From assembly GCA_014730345.1 (NCBI GenBank), contig WJIJ01000091.1:1-33330 (forward strand): a stretch of DNA of 33,330 bases, in the 5' to 3' direction. This DNA comes from Candidatus Zixiibacteriota bacterium. Its GTDB lineage: Bacteria > Zixibacteria > MSB-5A5 > UM-FILTER-46-8. The translations under genes and the position numbers were made by a program. Shown in pieces: positions 17,993-26,900 of the stretch. Within the stretch, counting starts at the first letter, position 1, and each line of letters opens with the position of its first letter. The notes below the pieces were generated by a model that worked only from the letters and a program-made list of their open reading frames with translations, searched no databases and was not told the origin of the DNA.

Positions 17993-18340
17993 ATGCACGA
18001 GTTTTCAATTGTACAGGATTTGATGGAATTAGCCGAGGACGAGTTGGGCAAAATCGGCTATACAGGAAAGGTTAATTCGCTGACGCTGGTAATCGGCAAG
18101 TTATCCGGCGCGAACCCGGATTCGGTCAGTTTCGCGTACGATGCAATTTCACCGCAGACCCGTTTGAAGGGAGCGAAGTTGATAATCAAGGAACCTTCGG
18201 CGGTATGTATTTGCGGCGGGTGCGGAGTGAACAGTGAACTTGCCGGTATCGACTACCGTTGCCCGCTGTGTGGAAGCGGGGATGTAAAAGTTGAAGGCGG
18301 ACGGGAACTTCGATTGGATTCCATGGAGCTCGAGGATTGA
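17993..18340 (+). CDS. hypA: Hydrogenase nickel-insertion zinc protein HypA
   Basis: The protein has 115 residues, the normal HypA length. It begins MHEFS, giving the N-terminal Met-His(2)-Glu nickel site. The zinc site is C74-x2-C77 and C90-x2-C93 (CGGC ... CPLC); an extra C72 sits just before it. HypA delivers Ni2+ with HypB to the large subunit of [NiFe] hydrogenase in the cytoplasm. It is the first gene of the six-gene hyp operon and has a GAGGA ribosome site. A putative promoter and a 7-nt inverted repeat lie upstream. One nt separates its stop from the hypB start. Confidence 0.97.
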   Translation: MHEFSIVQDLMELAEDELGKIGYTGKVNSLTLVIGKLSGANPDSVSFAYDAISPQTRLKGAKLIIKEPSAVCICGGCGVNSELAGIDYRCPLCGSGDVKVEGGRELRLDSMELED

Positions 18341-18341
18341 T

Positions 18342-19007
18342 ATGAAACTGGTGGTATCTAAAGATATACTGAAAGTCAATGATAAAATAGCGGAGATCAT
18401 CGGCGAAAAGCTGGAGAATCGCGGGGTAATGGCCGTGAATATTCTCGGTTCCCCGGGGTGCGGGAAGACGGCGTTGATTGAAGCTCTGGTTAAAAACGCC
18501 GGGGATAGATTTAAGTTCGCGGTAATAGAGGGGGATCTGGCGACATCGAGGGATGCCGAAAGAATCGAAAAGCTTAATGTCCCCGCGGTGCAGATAAACA
18601 CCGGCGGAGGGTGCCATCTCGACGCTAATATGGTGTTGACCGCGCTGGATGATTTGGACCTCGATTATGTTGATGTTTTGCTTATCGAAAACGTGGGAAA
18701 TTTAGTATGCCCGGCGGCTTTCAAGCTCGGCGAGCGGAAGCGGTTCGCGGCGCTGAGTGTGCCGGAAGGCGATGACAAGGTCGCCAAGTACCCGACCATG
18801 TTTCAGAGCGTGGACGCGGTGGTGGTTAACAAAATCGACTTGATGGCATACCTTGATTTTGATATCCGCCGGGTGGAGAATGATTTAAGCAAACTTGCTC
18901 CGGGTTTGAAGCCACTGCTCGTATCGGCGAAGACGGGGGAGGGAATCGTAGAATTTAGCGGATTGATAGAGAAGGCATGGAACGAATTCCAAAAGGCGCA
19001 GCGGTAA
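18342..19007 (+). CDS. hypB: Hydrogenase nickel-insertion GTPase HypB
   Basis: The ATG at 18342 gives 221 residues. Earlier in-frame codons lie inside hypA and would not be the start. The GTPase P-loop is GSPGCGKT (36-43) with a Cys inside it, the zinc/nickel site of the G domain includes C91-H92 in GGGCHLDA, and a third Cys lies in NLVCPA (~122). The guanine-base motif is NKID. HypB hydrolyses GTP and drives transfer of nickel to the hydrogenase with HypA. It lacks both the N-terminal CxxCGC high-affinity nickel motif and the His-rich nickel-storage tail found in some homologues, so it is of the short type. It is followed by hypF with a 31-nt overlap. Confidence 0.97.
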   Translation: MKLVVSKDILKVNDKIAEIIGEKLENRGVMAVNILGSPGCGKTALIEALVKNAGDRFKFAVIEGDLATSRDAERIEKLNVPAVQINTGGGCHLDANMVLTALDDLDLDYVDVLLIENVGNLVCPAAFKLGERKRFAALSVPEGDDKVAKYPTMFQSVDAVVVNKIDLMAYLDFDIRRVENDLSKLAPGLKPLLVSAKTGEGIVEFSGLIEKAWNEFQKAQR

Positions 19008-21307
19008 AAGGCGAATCGGGAAATATCCGCCGAAGGTTAGAAATTAGGGGGCAGGTGCAGGGCGTGGGATTTCGTCCGTATGTCTACCGGCTGGCAAAAG
19101 AGCGCGGACTTGGAGGCTGGATACGCAATGATCCGGCGGGAGTGGTTGCCGAGGTCGAGGGGCGAGGGGAAGCTGTCGAGTCTTTTATCAGCCGGCTTCG
19201 AAGGGAGAAGCCGCCCCTGGCGGAGATAGATGAAATTCGTATATCGGAAATGTCCGTTGCCGATGAGGGTTTGGAGTTTAGTATCGAAGGAAGTTCGCGG
19301 TCGGAGAATATATCCACGGGGATACTTCCGGATGTGTCTATGTGCCCCGACTGCCTGGCTGATATAGTAAATCCTGAAAACCGCCGTTACCGATACCCGT
19401 TCACCAATTGCACCAATTGCGGGCCTCGGTACAGCATAATAGAATCACTGCCTTATGACCGGCAGAACACATCTATGAGGATTTTCGATATGTGCCCCGA
19501 GTGCCGGGAGGAATACAAAAATCCCGTTGACAGGCGTTTCCATGCCCAGCCGAACGCGTGCCCCGAATGCGGGCCGCTTTTGGAGCTATGGGACAGGGCT
19601 GGTAATTGCCTTTCTCAGTATGATATGGCGCTGTTGATGACTGCTGACGCGATTCGGGAGGGGAAGGTGGCGGCGGTCAAGGGGCTTGGAGGATTTCACC
19701 TGATATGTGACGCTCGTAATGAGCAAAGCGTGGAAACGCTCCGAAGCAGGAAACATCGGGAGGAGAAACCGTTGGCGCTGATGTTTCCATCGATAGGGGA
19801 GATTGAACTTGAATGTGAAGTATCCGAGGTGGAGCGTAATCTGCTTTTATCTCCGCGGTCGCCCATAGTGATTCTGAAAAAGAAACCTCGGGATGGTAAG
19901 GTGGGGCTTGCTATTGGAGTAGCCCCGGGCAATCCATACCTGGGGGTGATGTTGCCGTATACGCCATTGCATTACTTGCTCTTAAAGGAACTCGGTTTTC
20001 CGGTTGTGGCAACAAGCGGTAATATATCAGATGAACCTGTTTGCATCGATGAGAACGAAGCTGTGAAAAGGTTGGGAGGTATCGCGGACCTGTTTCTGGT
20101 TCATAACCGTCCCATTGTCCGGTATGTTGATGATTCGGTGGTTAAGTTTATCGATGGCAAACCGGTTTTACTGCGCTCGGGGCGGGGATACGCGCCATCA
20201 ATGTTGAATTTAAAATCCGATGGGCAGACGCTGTTGGCGGTGGGCGCTCATCAGAAGAACACGGTAAGTATGCTGGCTGGAGAGAAGGCTATAACCAGCC
20301 GGCATATAGGGGATTTGAACAACAATTCCGCCTGCGAAGCGTTTGAGGAGACGATAGAACAGATCGAAAGTATCTATAATCGGGCGCCGGAGATTTTGAT
20401 CTGTGATAAACATCCGGATTACTATTGCTCGAGATACGCGCGTGAACGGTCGTACTGTACATATCCGGTTCAACATCATTACGCGCATGTGCTGTCATGC
20501 ATGATTGATAACGGCGCAGGACCTCCGGCGCTGGGAGTCGTGTGGGACGGCACCGGCTATGGAGACGACGGAACAATATGGGGCGGGGAGTTTTTGTATG
20601 TTGGCGGGAAGGGATATAAGCGGATAGCGTCGTTCAAGCCATTTCGCCTGCCGGGGGGGGATAAAGCGATATGGGAACCGTGGAGGACAGCCCTCGGAGT
20701 TTTGTTTGAATTATATGGGACGGAGCTGGCGGCGATGGATGTTTTGCCCGCGTTAAAACATCTCAGCGAAAATGAAAAGAGGACATTGTTGTCGATGCTC
20801 TCCCGGGGGATTAATTCGCCGCTGACATCCAGCGCGGGAAGGCTGTTTGACGCGGCGGCATCGTTGACTGGTATCCGGCAGAAATGTTCCTACGAGGGGC
20901 AATCAGCAATGGAGATGGAATATTTGACCGAGGGCGTTGAAACCGATGATTATTACAATTACGTGATTGGTGAAGGCAAAAGCGAACTGTTGCAGATAGA
21001 TTGGGCGGGAATAGTTGAAGGATTGATCGAAGATGTTAATGATTCCCTGCCGAAAGGGGATATATCGGCGAAGTTTCATAATACGTTATCGAGGATAATT
21101 CTCGATGTATGCAGGTCTGTCGGGGAGACAAAAGTGGCTTTGACCGGAGGTTGTTTCCAGAATAAATATTTAAGCGAGAGGACGGCGGGTATGCTTCGAG
21201 CCGGAGGATTCGATGTTTATACCCATAGTAATATACCGCCTAACGATGGCGGGATTTCATTGGGGCAGACAGCGGCGTACCTGAAGGATGAGAATGGAGG
21301 CTGGTGA
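18977..21307 (+). CDS. hypF: Carbamoyltransferase HypF
   Basis: The protein has 776 residues, full length for HypF. Domains in order: acylphosphatase (~18-105; Arg in VGFRPYVY and Asn in WIRND), two C-x2-C-x18-C-x2-C zinc fingers (C123/C126/C145/C148 and C173/C176/C195/C198), YrdC-like domain (~215-400, VKGLGGFHLICDA and ATSGNISDEPV) and Kae1-like carbamoyltransferase domain (~410-776, VQHHYAHV and WDGTGYGDDG). HypF makes carbamoyl-adenylate from carbamoyl phosphate and ATP and transfers the carbamoyl group to the C-terminal Cys of HypE, the source of the cyanide ligands. The ATG at 18977 overlaps hypB by 31 nt and follows an AGAAGG site. The stop overlaps the hypC start (TGATG). Confidence 0.97.
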   Translation: MERIPKGAAVKGESGNIRRRLEIRGQVQGVGFRPYVYRLAKERGLGGWIRNDPAGVVAEVEGRGEAVESFISRLRREKPPLAEIDEIRISEMSVADEGLEFSIEGSSRSENISTGILPDVSMCPDCLADIVNPENRRYRYPFTNCTNCGPRYSIIESLPYDRQNTSMRIFDMCPECREEYKNPVDRRFHAQPNACPECGPLLELWDRAGNCLSQYDMALLMTADAIREGKVAAVKGLGGFHLICDARNEQSVETLRSRKHREEKPLALMFPSIGEIELECEVSEVERNLLLSPRSPIVILKKKPRDGKVGLAIGVAPGNPYLGVMLPYTPLHYLLLKELGFPVVATSGNISDEPVCIDENEAVKRLGGIADLFLVHNRPIVRYVDDSVVKFIDGKPVLLRSGRGYAPSMLNLKSDGQTLLAVGAHQKNTVSMLAGEKAITSRHIGDLNNNSACEAFEETIEQIESIYNRAPEILICDKHPDYYCSRYARERSYCTYPVQHHYAHVLSCMIDNGAGPPALGVVWDGTGYGDDGTIWGGEFLYVGGKGYKRIASFKPFRLPGGDKAIWEPWRTALGVLFELYGTELAAMDVLPALKHLSENEKRTLLSMLSRGINSPLTSSAGRLFDAAASLTGIRQKCSYEGQSAMEMEYLTEGVETDDYYNYVIGEGKSELLQIDWAGIVEGLIEDVNDSLPKGDISAKFHNTLSRIILDVCRSVGETKVALTGGCFQNKYLSERTAGMLRAGGFDVYTHSNIPPNDGGISLGQTAAYLKDENGGW

Positions 21308-21546
21308 TGTGCATCGCGATTCCCGGACAGGTTAAATCAATAAAGGGCGAGAGTTCGTTCGACCGTGCGGGAAAGGTTGATTTCGCGGGACTTGTCCGGG
21401 AAGTGAGCCTTGCTTATGTGCCCCGCGTGCGGGTCGGCGATTGGGTGCTGGTTCACGCCGGATTCGCGATAACAGTAGTGGATGAACAGGAAGCATTAAG
21501 CGCAATCGATGATATAAACGCGATGCTCGGAAGCGAAGAGCGATGA
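21307..21546 (+). CDS. hypC: Hydrogenase assembly chaperone HypC
   Basis: The protein has 79 residues and starts MCIAIPGQV. The essential Cys2 of the HypC/HupF family, which binds the Fe(CN)2CO intermediate together with HypD and the hydrogenase precursor, is present. The rest forms the OB-like barrel ([16 protein letters not shown]). The ATG at 21307 is chosen because Cys must be residue 2; an upstream GTG in frame would push it inward. It overlaps hypF by one nt and hypD by four nt (ATGA), showing translational coupling. Confidence 0.97.
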   Translation: MCIAIPGQVKSIKGESSFDRAGKVDFAGLVREVSLAYVPRVRVGDWVLVHAGFAITVVDEQEALSAIDDINAMLGSEER

Positions 21547-22640
21547 AACATCTCGAGGAATACCGGAATCCGGACGCGGTAAAGCATTATGTGCGAAGGA
21601 TTATGGAAACTGCCGGTAGGCGGTTCACAATCATGGAGATATGCGGGGGGCAGACCCATGCCATTTTGAAATACGGTATTGACCGTTTACTCGAAGACAA
21701 TATTGGTTTCATTCACGGCCCCGGTTGCCCGGTGTGTATCACGCCCGCTGATAAGATTATTGCCGCCATGGAGATTGCCTCCAGCGATGATGTCATCTTC
21801 TGCTCCTTCGGCGATATGCTTCGTGTTCCCGCGGGCGGCGGAGACCTTTTAAGCACAAGGGCTTCCGGAGCTGATGTGCGCATGGTGTATTCGCCAATTG
21901 ACGCATTAAAAATCGCGCGGGCTAACCCGGAAAAGACAGTTGTCTTTTTCGCCATTGGGTTCGAGACCACCGCTCCCGCGACCGCCCTGGCGGTTTACAA
22001 GGCTAAAATGGAAAACCTGAGTAATTTCTCCATGCTGGTTTCCCATTCGCTGGTGCTTCCTGCTGTAAGGTATATATTGTCCTCCCCGGATAACGGCATT
22101 GATGGGATTTTAGCGGCGGGTCATGTCTGCACCGTTTCCGGCTACGAGGGATACGAGGAAATCGCCCGGGAGTTTGAGATGCCGATAACGGTTACCGGTT
22201 TCGAGCCGGTGGATTTGCTCAGGGGGATATACAGTTGTGTCCGGTTAATGGAATCGGGAAAGAACATCGTGGATAACCAGTATTCGCGGGCGGTTGTCAG
22301 GGAAGGGAATAAAACGGCGCGGGATATGATTGGAGAAGTGTTCAGGGTTGCCGACAGTGAATGGCGCGGAATCGGTATTATTCGCGAAAGTGGATTGGTC
22401 TTGCGCGAGGAGTACGCGGATTACGACGCGCTGAAAAGGTTTGGCGTAAGCGCGCCTGCCGTCTCCGAAAGCAACGAATGTATCAGCGGCGAGGTGTTAA
22501 AAGGCAACCGGAAGCCATACCATTGCCCGGCATTCGGCACGAAATGCACTCCGGAGCATCCATTGGGGGCGACCATGGTTTCCTCGGAGGGGGCTTGCGC
22601 GGCATATTATAATTACATGGAAGTCAGGGACCGGGAGTGA
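21543..22640 (+). CDS. hypD: Iron-cofactor scaffold protein HypD
   Basis: The protein has 365 residues, typical for HypD. Conserved motifs are visible: CGGQTHAI with C34, [10 protein letters not shown] with C62 and C65, [10 protein letters not shown], and the C-terminal cluster [24 protein letters not shown] that holds a [4Fe-4S] site. HypD provides the scaffold with HypC on which CO and CN ligands are attached to iron before insertion into the hydrogenase large subunit. Its start overlaps the hypC stop (ATGA). hypE starts four nt after its stop. Confidence 0.97.
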   Translation: MKHLEEYRNPDAVKHYVRRIMETAGRRFTIMEICGGQTHAILKYGIDRLLEDNIGFIHGPGCPVCITPADKIIAAMEIASSDDVIFCSFGDMLRVPAGGGDLLSTRASGADVRMVYSPIDALKIARANPEKTVVFFAIGFETTAPATALAVYKAKMENLSNFSMLVSHSLVLPAVRYILSSPDNGIDGILAAGHVCTVSGYEGYEEIAREFEMPITVTGFEPVDLLRGIYSCVRLMESGKNIVDNQYSRAVVREGNKTARDMIGEVFRVADSEWRGIGIIRESGLVLREEYADYDALKRFGVSAPAVSESNECISGEVLKGNRKPYHCPAFGTKCTPEHPLGATMVSSEGACAAYYNYMEVRDRE

Positions 22641-22644
22641 TGAT

Positions 22645-23676
22645 ATGCAATGCCCAGTTCCTTTAGATAAATACCCGCATATCCAGCTGGCGCATGGCGG
22701 CGGCGGGAAGCTTATGCAGGATTTGGTTAGCAATATGTTCCGAGCCGCCTTTGACAACGCGCATCTCGGCGGGCAAACGGACTCAGCGGTGTTGGATATC
22801 CCGGCCGGCAGGACAGCTTTTACCACCGACAGCTATGTTGTCTCGCCGCTGTTTTTTCCGGGGGGTGATATTGGTTCGCTGGCGGTTTATGGGACGGTGA
22901 ATGACCTGGCGACATCGGGGGCAAATCCTTTGTATCTCAGCGCCGGTTTTATAATCGAGGAAGGATTTTCCATGGAAACGCTGTGGAAGATTACCCAATC
23001 GATGGCAGAAGCGGCGAAAGAGACCGGTGTAATGGTGGTAACGGGGGATACGAAGGTAGTCGAAAGGGGCAAGTGCGACGGCGTTTATATCAATACGTCC
23101 GGGATAGGAACAATCGAACATGATTTAGATATTTCACCGCGTTCGATTAAGGAGGGCGACGCGGTATTGATTACCGGCGATATCGGGCGTCATGGAAGCG
23201 CGGTGATGTCCGCCCGGGAGCACCTCGGGTTTGAAGGCGGAATAAAAAGCGATTCGGCGCCGCTGGCGGACATGGTTGCCGGTTTGATAGAAGCGGAAAT
23301 TGATATCCATTGTCTGCGGGACCTCACCCGTGGGGGATTGGCGGCGGCGTTGAACGAGATCGCCTCAGCCGCCGGGTGCTCTATTGATATTGTGGAATCT
23401 GCCGTGCCGGTCAGCAGGGAAGTGTCCGCGTTTTGCGAGATAACCGGTATCGATGCCTATCATATCGCCAACGAGGGGCGTATGGCGATATTTCTTCCCC
23501 ATGAGTTCGCGGAGGACTGCCTGGGACTGCTAATAGAGAGGGATAAAATAAATTTACCGTCTTTAATCGGGAGGGTGATTTTCGATGGCAAAAGCAGGGT
23601 GCGGATTGAGAATCCTTATGGAGTAATACGTATTCTCGATATACCTTCGGGGGAACTACTGCCCCGTATCTGCTGA
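22645..23676 (+). CDS. hypE: Carbamoyl-dehydratase HypE
   Basis: The protein has 343 residues. It belongs to the AIR-synthase-like ATP-binding fold (HGGGGKLMQDL near the start, TTDSYVVSPLFFPGGDIG, DLATSGANP, GDTKVV and DLTRGGLAAALNE). The last residues are LPRIC, so the C-terminal Cys343 that accepts the carbamoyl group from HypF is intact. HypE dehydrates it with ATP to thiocyanate, the cyanide donor for the iron. It is the last gene of the hyp operon; I see no convincing terminator after it. A GGGAG ribosome site lies at the end of hypD. Confidence 0.97.
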   Translation: MQCPVPLDKYPHIQLAHGGGGKLMQDLVSNMFRAAFDNAHLGGQTDSAVLDIPAGRTAFTTDSYVVSPLFFPGGDIGSLAVYGTVNDLATSGANPLYLSAGFIIEEGFSMETLWKITQSMAEAAKETGVMVVTGDTKVVERGKCDGVYINTSGIGTIEHDLDISPRSIKEGDAVLITGDIGRHGSAVMSAREHLGFEGGIKSDSAPLADMVAGLIEAEIDIHCLRDLTRGGLAAALNEIASAAGCSIDIVESAVPVSREVSAFCEITGIDAYHIANEGRMAIFLPHEFAEDCLGLLIERDKINLPSLIGRVIFDGKSRVRIENPYGVIRILDIPSGELLPRIC

Positions 23677-23754
23677 CAGAACAAGGGAATCTATTGGCAG
23701 TGGGGTGGCTATTGAGTGCCTAAATTTTAGGTATACTGTGGGTAGCATTTGGGG

Positions 23755-23783
23755 TTGACATATAATTATTAATAGTATATAAT
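23755..23783 (+). promoter_or_regulatory. Perfect sigma70-type promoter of the PAS-LuxR gene
   Basis: TTGACA (23755-23760), a 17-nt spacer and TATAAT (23778-23783) match both consensus boxes exactly. Start of transcription would be near 23790, leaving a leader of about 120 nt. The leader contains the direct repeat GGGCTGGAA (23793-23801 and 23812-23820). Confidence 0.8.
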
Positions 23784-23910
23784 AATATTGCGGGGCTGGA
23801 AACAAGGCTCTGGGCTGGAACTACATTTGCAAGGAAAGAGAATGGAATTGGTTAGGGATATGAAGTGTTGTCGAAATTTCCATTTTCGATCAGTAAAGAA
23901 GTGAGGTTAT

Positions 23911-26900
23911 ATGGGAGACAAAAATCGGGAAGGACCGTATTCCCATGATGATTTGTTTCGGATCGTTAAATTATCATCGGACATGGTAATCCATACTGAT
24001 CCTCAGGGCATTATCGAGGGTATGGAAAAAGGAGAAGGGGTCGCGCCTTTAAATCTTTCCAATGGAGGGAGCATTCTGGATATAGTTGCGCCTGACCAGA
24101 GGGAAGAAGTAATGGATCTACTGCGCCGGGCAGGGGAAACCGGAAAACAGGCACGGCTGGAATTAAGGTGCGTAGGTGGAGACGGTTCGGGAGAATTTTA
24201 CTTTGACGCTACTATTTTGCCCATGAGGGATGACCAGAGCGTCAGAAGGTTGACATTCATACTCAGGGACAATAACGAACGCCGCCGCTACCAGCGATAT
24301 GTCCGCGAATCTGAAGCAAGGTTGAGAGAGATAATAGAATTGCTCCCCGAGGCGGTGTTTGAGCTGGACAGACAGGGGCGAATGGTTTATTTGAACCGCG
24401 CCGGTATGGAATTGTTCGGAATCAGCGAAGATGCCATCAAGGCCGGAGTGGACGGGTTCATGTTTTTCGCGCCTGAATATGTTGATAAAGGGCGTAAGGC
24501 GTTTGAGGAACTGCTTGCCGGAAGAAAGCCGGGGAAAGCCGAGTATATCGGGCAGAACAAGGATGGAAGACGTTTCCCGGCGATAGTTCATTCAGGTCCT
24601 GTTTTCGAGGGCGATGAAGTTGTGGGGGTAAGAGGGATTATCATAGATATTTCCGAGCGCCAGGAGAAAGAGGACGCTTTACAGCAGGGGCAGGCGTTGA
24701 TGCGGGCTTTAATCGACGCAACGACGGAATCGATGTTTTTAGTTGACAAAGACCTCAGAATTCTAATGCTGAATGAAATAGGGGCGGAAAGGTTAGGCGG
24801 CAGGATAGAGGAATTTATCGGTATAGATGCCGATTACGCGGTCGAAAACTTTCCTCATTATGATGTATGGGTTCGGAGAGTGGAAAAGATCAGGGAGATA
24901 ATGAAGCATGGACAGCCTTACCGCGAGGAGGATGAGCGGGGAGATTATGTTTTCGATACGAACTACTACCCGATACTTGACGAAGACGGAAATGCCCATA
25001 TGCTGGCTGTGTTCGCCCGTGATATTACAGCGGAGAGGACTGCTGAGAGGATACTTCACCGAAGCGCGGAGACGGCACGAGCGTTAATGGACGCGGTCGA
25101 TGAGTGCATGGTGCTTATCGATGGGGATTTAAGTTTTATCACCGGCAATTCATCGGCATTGGAACATCTCGGAAAGGGTATGGAAGAACTTGTGGGCAGG
25201 AGTATCGCGGATATCTTTGATGAGCATATCGGCGAGGGTCCCGGGTCACGCCGGGTTGAGTTAATTAAAGAATGCTTCAGGACCGGGGAAGCGGTGGTTT
25301 ACAAGGAAAACCTGGATGGTAAATACTACAATTTAACCTTTTACCCCATAAAAAACGAGACAAACGAAGTCGACCGGCTGGCAATAATCTCCCGTGATGT
25401 AACCCGCGATAAGATTGCCGATGAAGAGATCCGCAAATTCAAGACGATTATTGATTATGCCAATTATGGAGCGGCAATAGCCAAACTCGACGGTACCATA
25501 ACCTACATTAATGACCACTTCGCCCGGATGCATGGCTACACTACCGAGGAGCTAATTGGCAAAAACCTGGGGATGTTTCACAATGATATACAACTGCCCC
25601 GGGTTAATGAGCTTCTCACGCAGTTGAAGGAAAGAGGCGGGTTTGAATTTGAGGAGGTGTGGCATGTAAAAAGGGACGGAGCCGAATTTCCCACTTTGAT
25701 GAGCGGTACGTTGATAAAGGACGCCGACGGTATCCCGCAGTTCATGGTGGGTATCGCCATTGATATATCCGAAGACGCGCGCACGCGCAATGAATTGAAA
25801 TCGGAGCGCGATTTCGTCAATTCCCTTCTTGAGACCGCCAACAGTTTGATCCTGTGCCTTGATGAAAAAGCGCATATCAAAGTATTTAACAGCGGATGCG
25901 AGCTTGTTACCGGTTACAGCCGGGATGAAGTTATCGGCAAAAGCTGGCCGGATTTATTCCTGCCGGAAGAGTCCTGGCATTCAGGACTCCAGGATTTTTA
26001 CGACTGGGTCAAAGAACATCCGCGGGATATGTATGAAGGCACGATTATAACCAAATCAGGGGAGGAAAAGAGGATACTCTGGTCCAATTCGGTTATATTC
26101 GAAGAGGGTACAGGCAGATTGACCGCTATCGCCGTGGGTCAGGATATCACCGAGCGTAAACGAGCTGAAGATTCGATAGTTATAGAAAGGGACCTGGGGA
26201 TGCGCTTGAGCAGGTCGGCGTCGTTTACCGAGTCTCTCGAAGCCTGCCTGGATGCCGCCTTCAGCATTTCCGGTATGGATTGCGGCGGGGTTTACGTAGT
26301 AAATGAAAAAGAGCAAAGCGTGAACCTGGAAGCGCATAAGAACCTTAGCAAAGAGTTCGTGGAACAGGTGTCTTATTTCGACAAGGATTCCATAAACGCG
26401 AAGATTTTATTCAAGGGTGAACCACTCTACGCGGAGTCGGACAATATACATGAACCCTATGAACAATTCCCTTTGCCGCCGGGATTAAAATCTTTGGCTA
26501 TCCTCCCGGTAGGTTACATGGGTAAGATAATCGCCTCCTTGAACGTGGCTTCCTACACTATCGGTGTTGTTTCGGAGAATGCCCGGGCGGCTCTGGAGTC
26601 GATAGCTTCGCGTATCGGAACATCTATAATCCGCGCGAAAAATGACGAAGAAATCCGCGATAAAGAACGCAGGTTCAACGCGTTGTTTAACTCCATAAAT
26701 GATTTCGTATTTGTCATCGATTCATTGGGACATATTCTCCATGTGAACTCCCGGGTTGAAAGCCGGCTGGGTTTCGACAGGGATTACCTGGCAGGAAGGC
26801 GCATCGGCAGATTTATATCCGAATTCAACGAGGAAGTGATCACCGGTTTTACTGATGATATCAACGGGGGCGATTCGGAACTTAAGCTTGGTTCTCTTAA

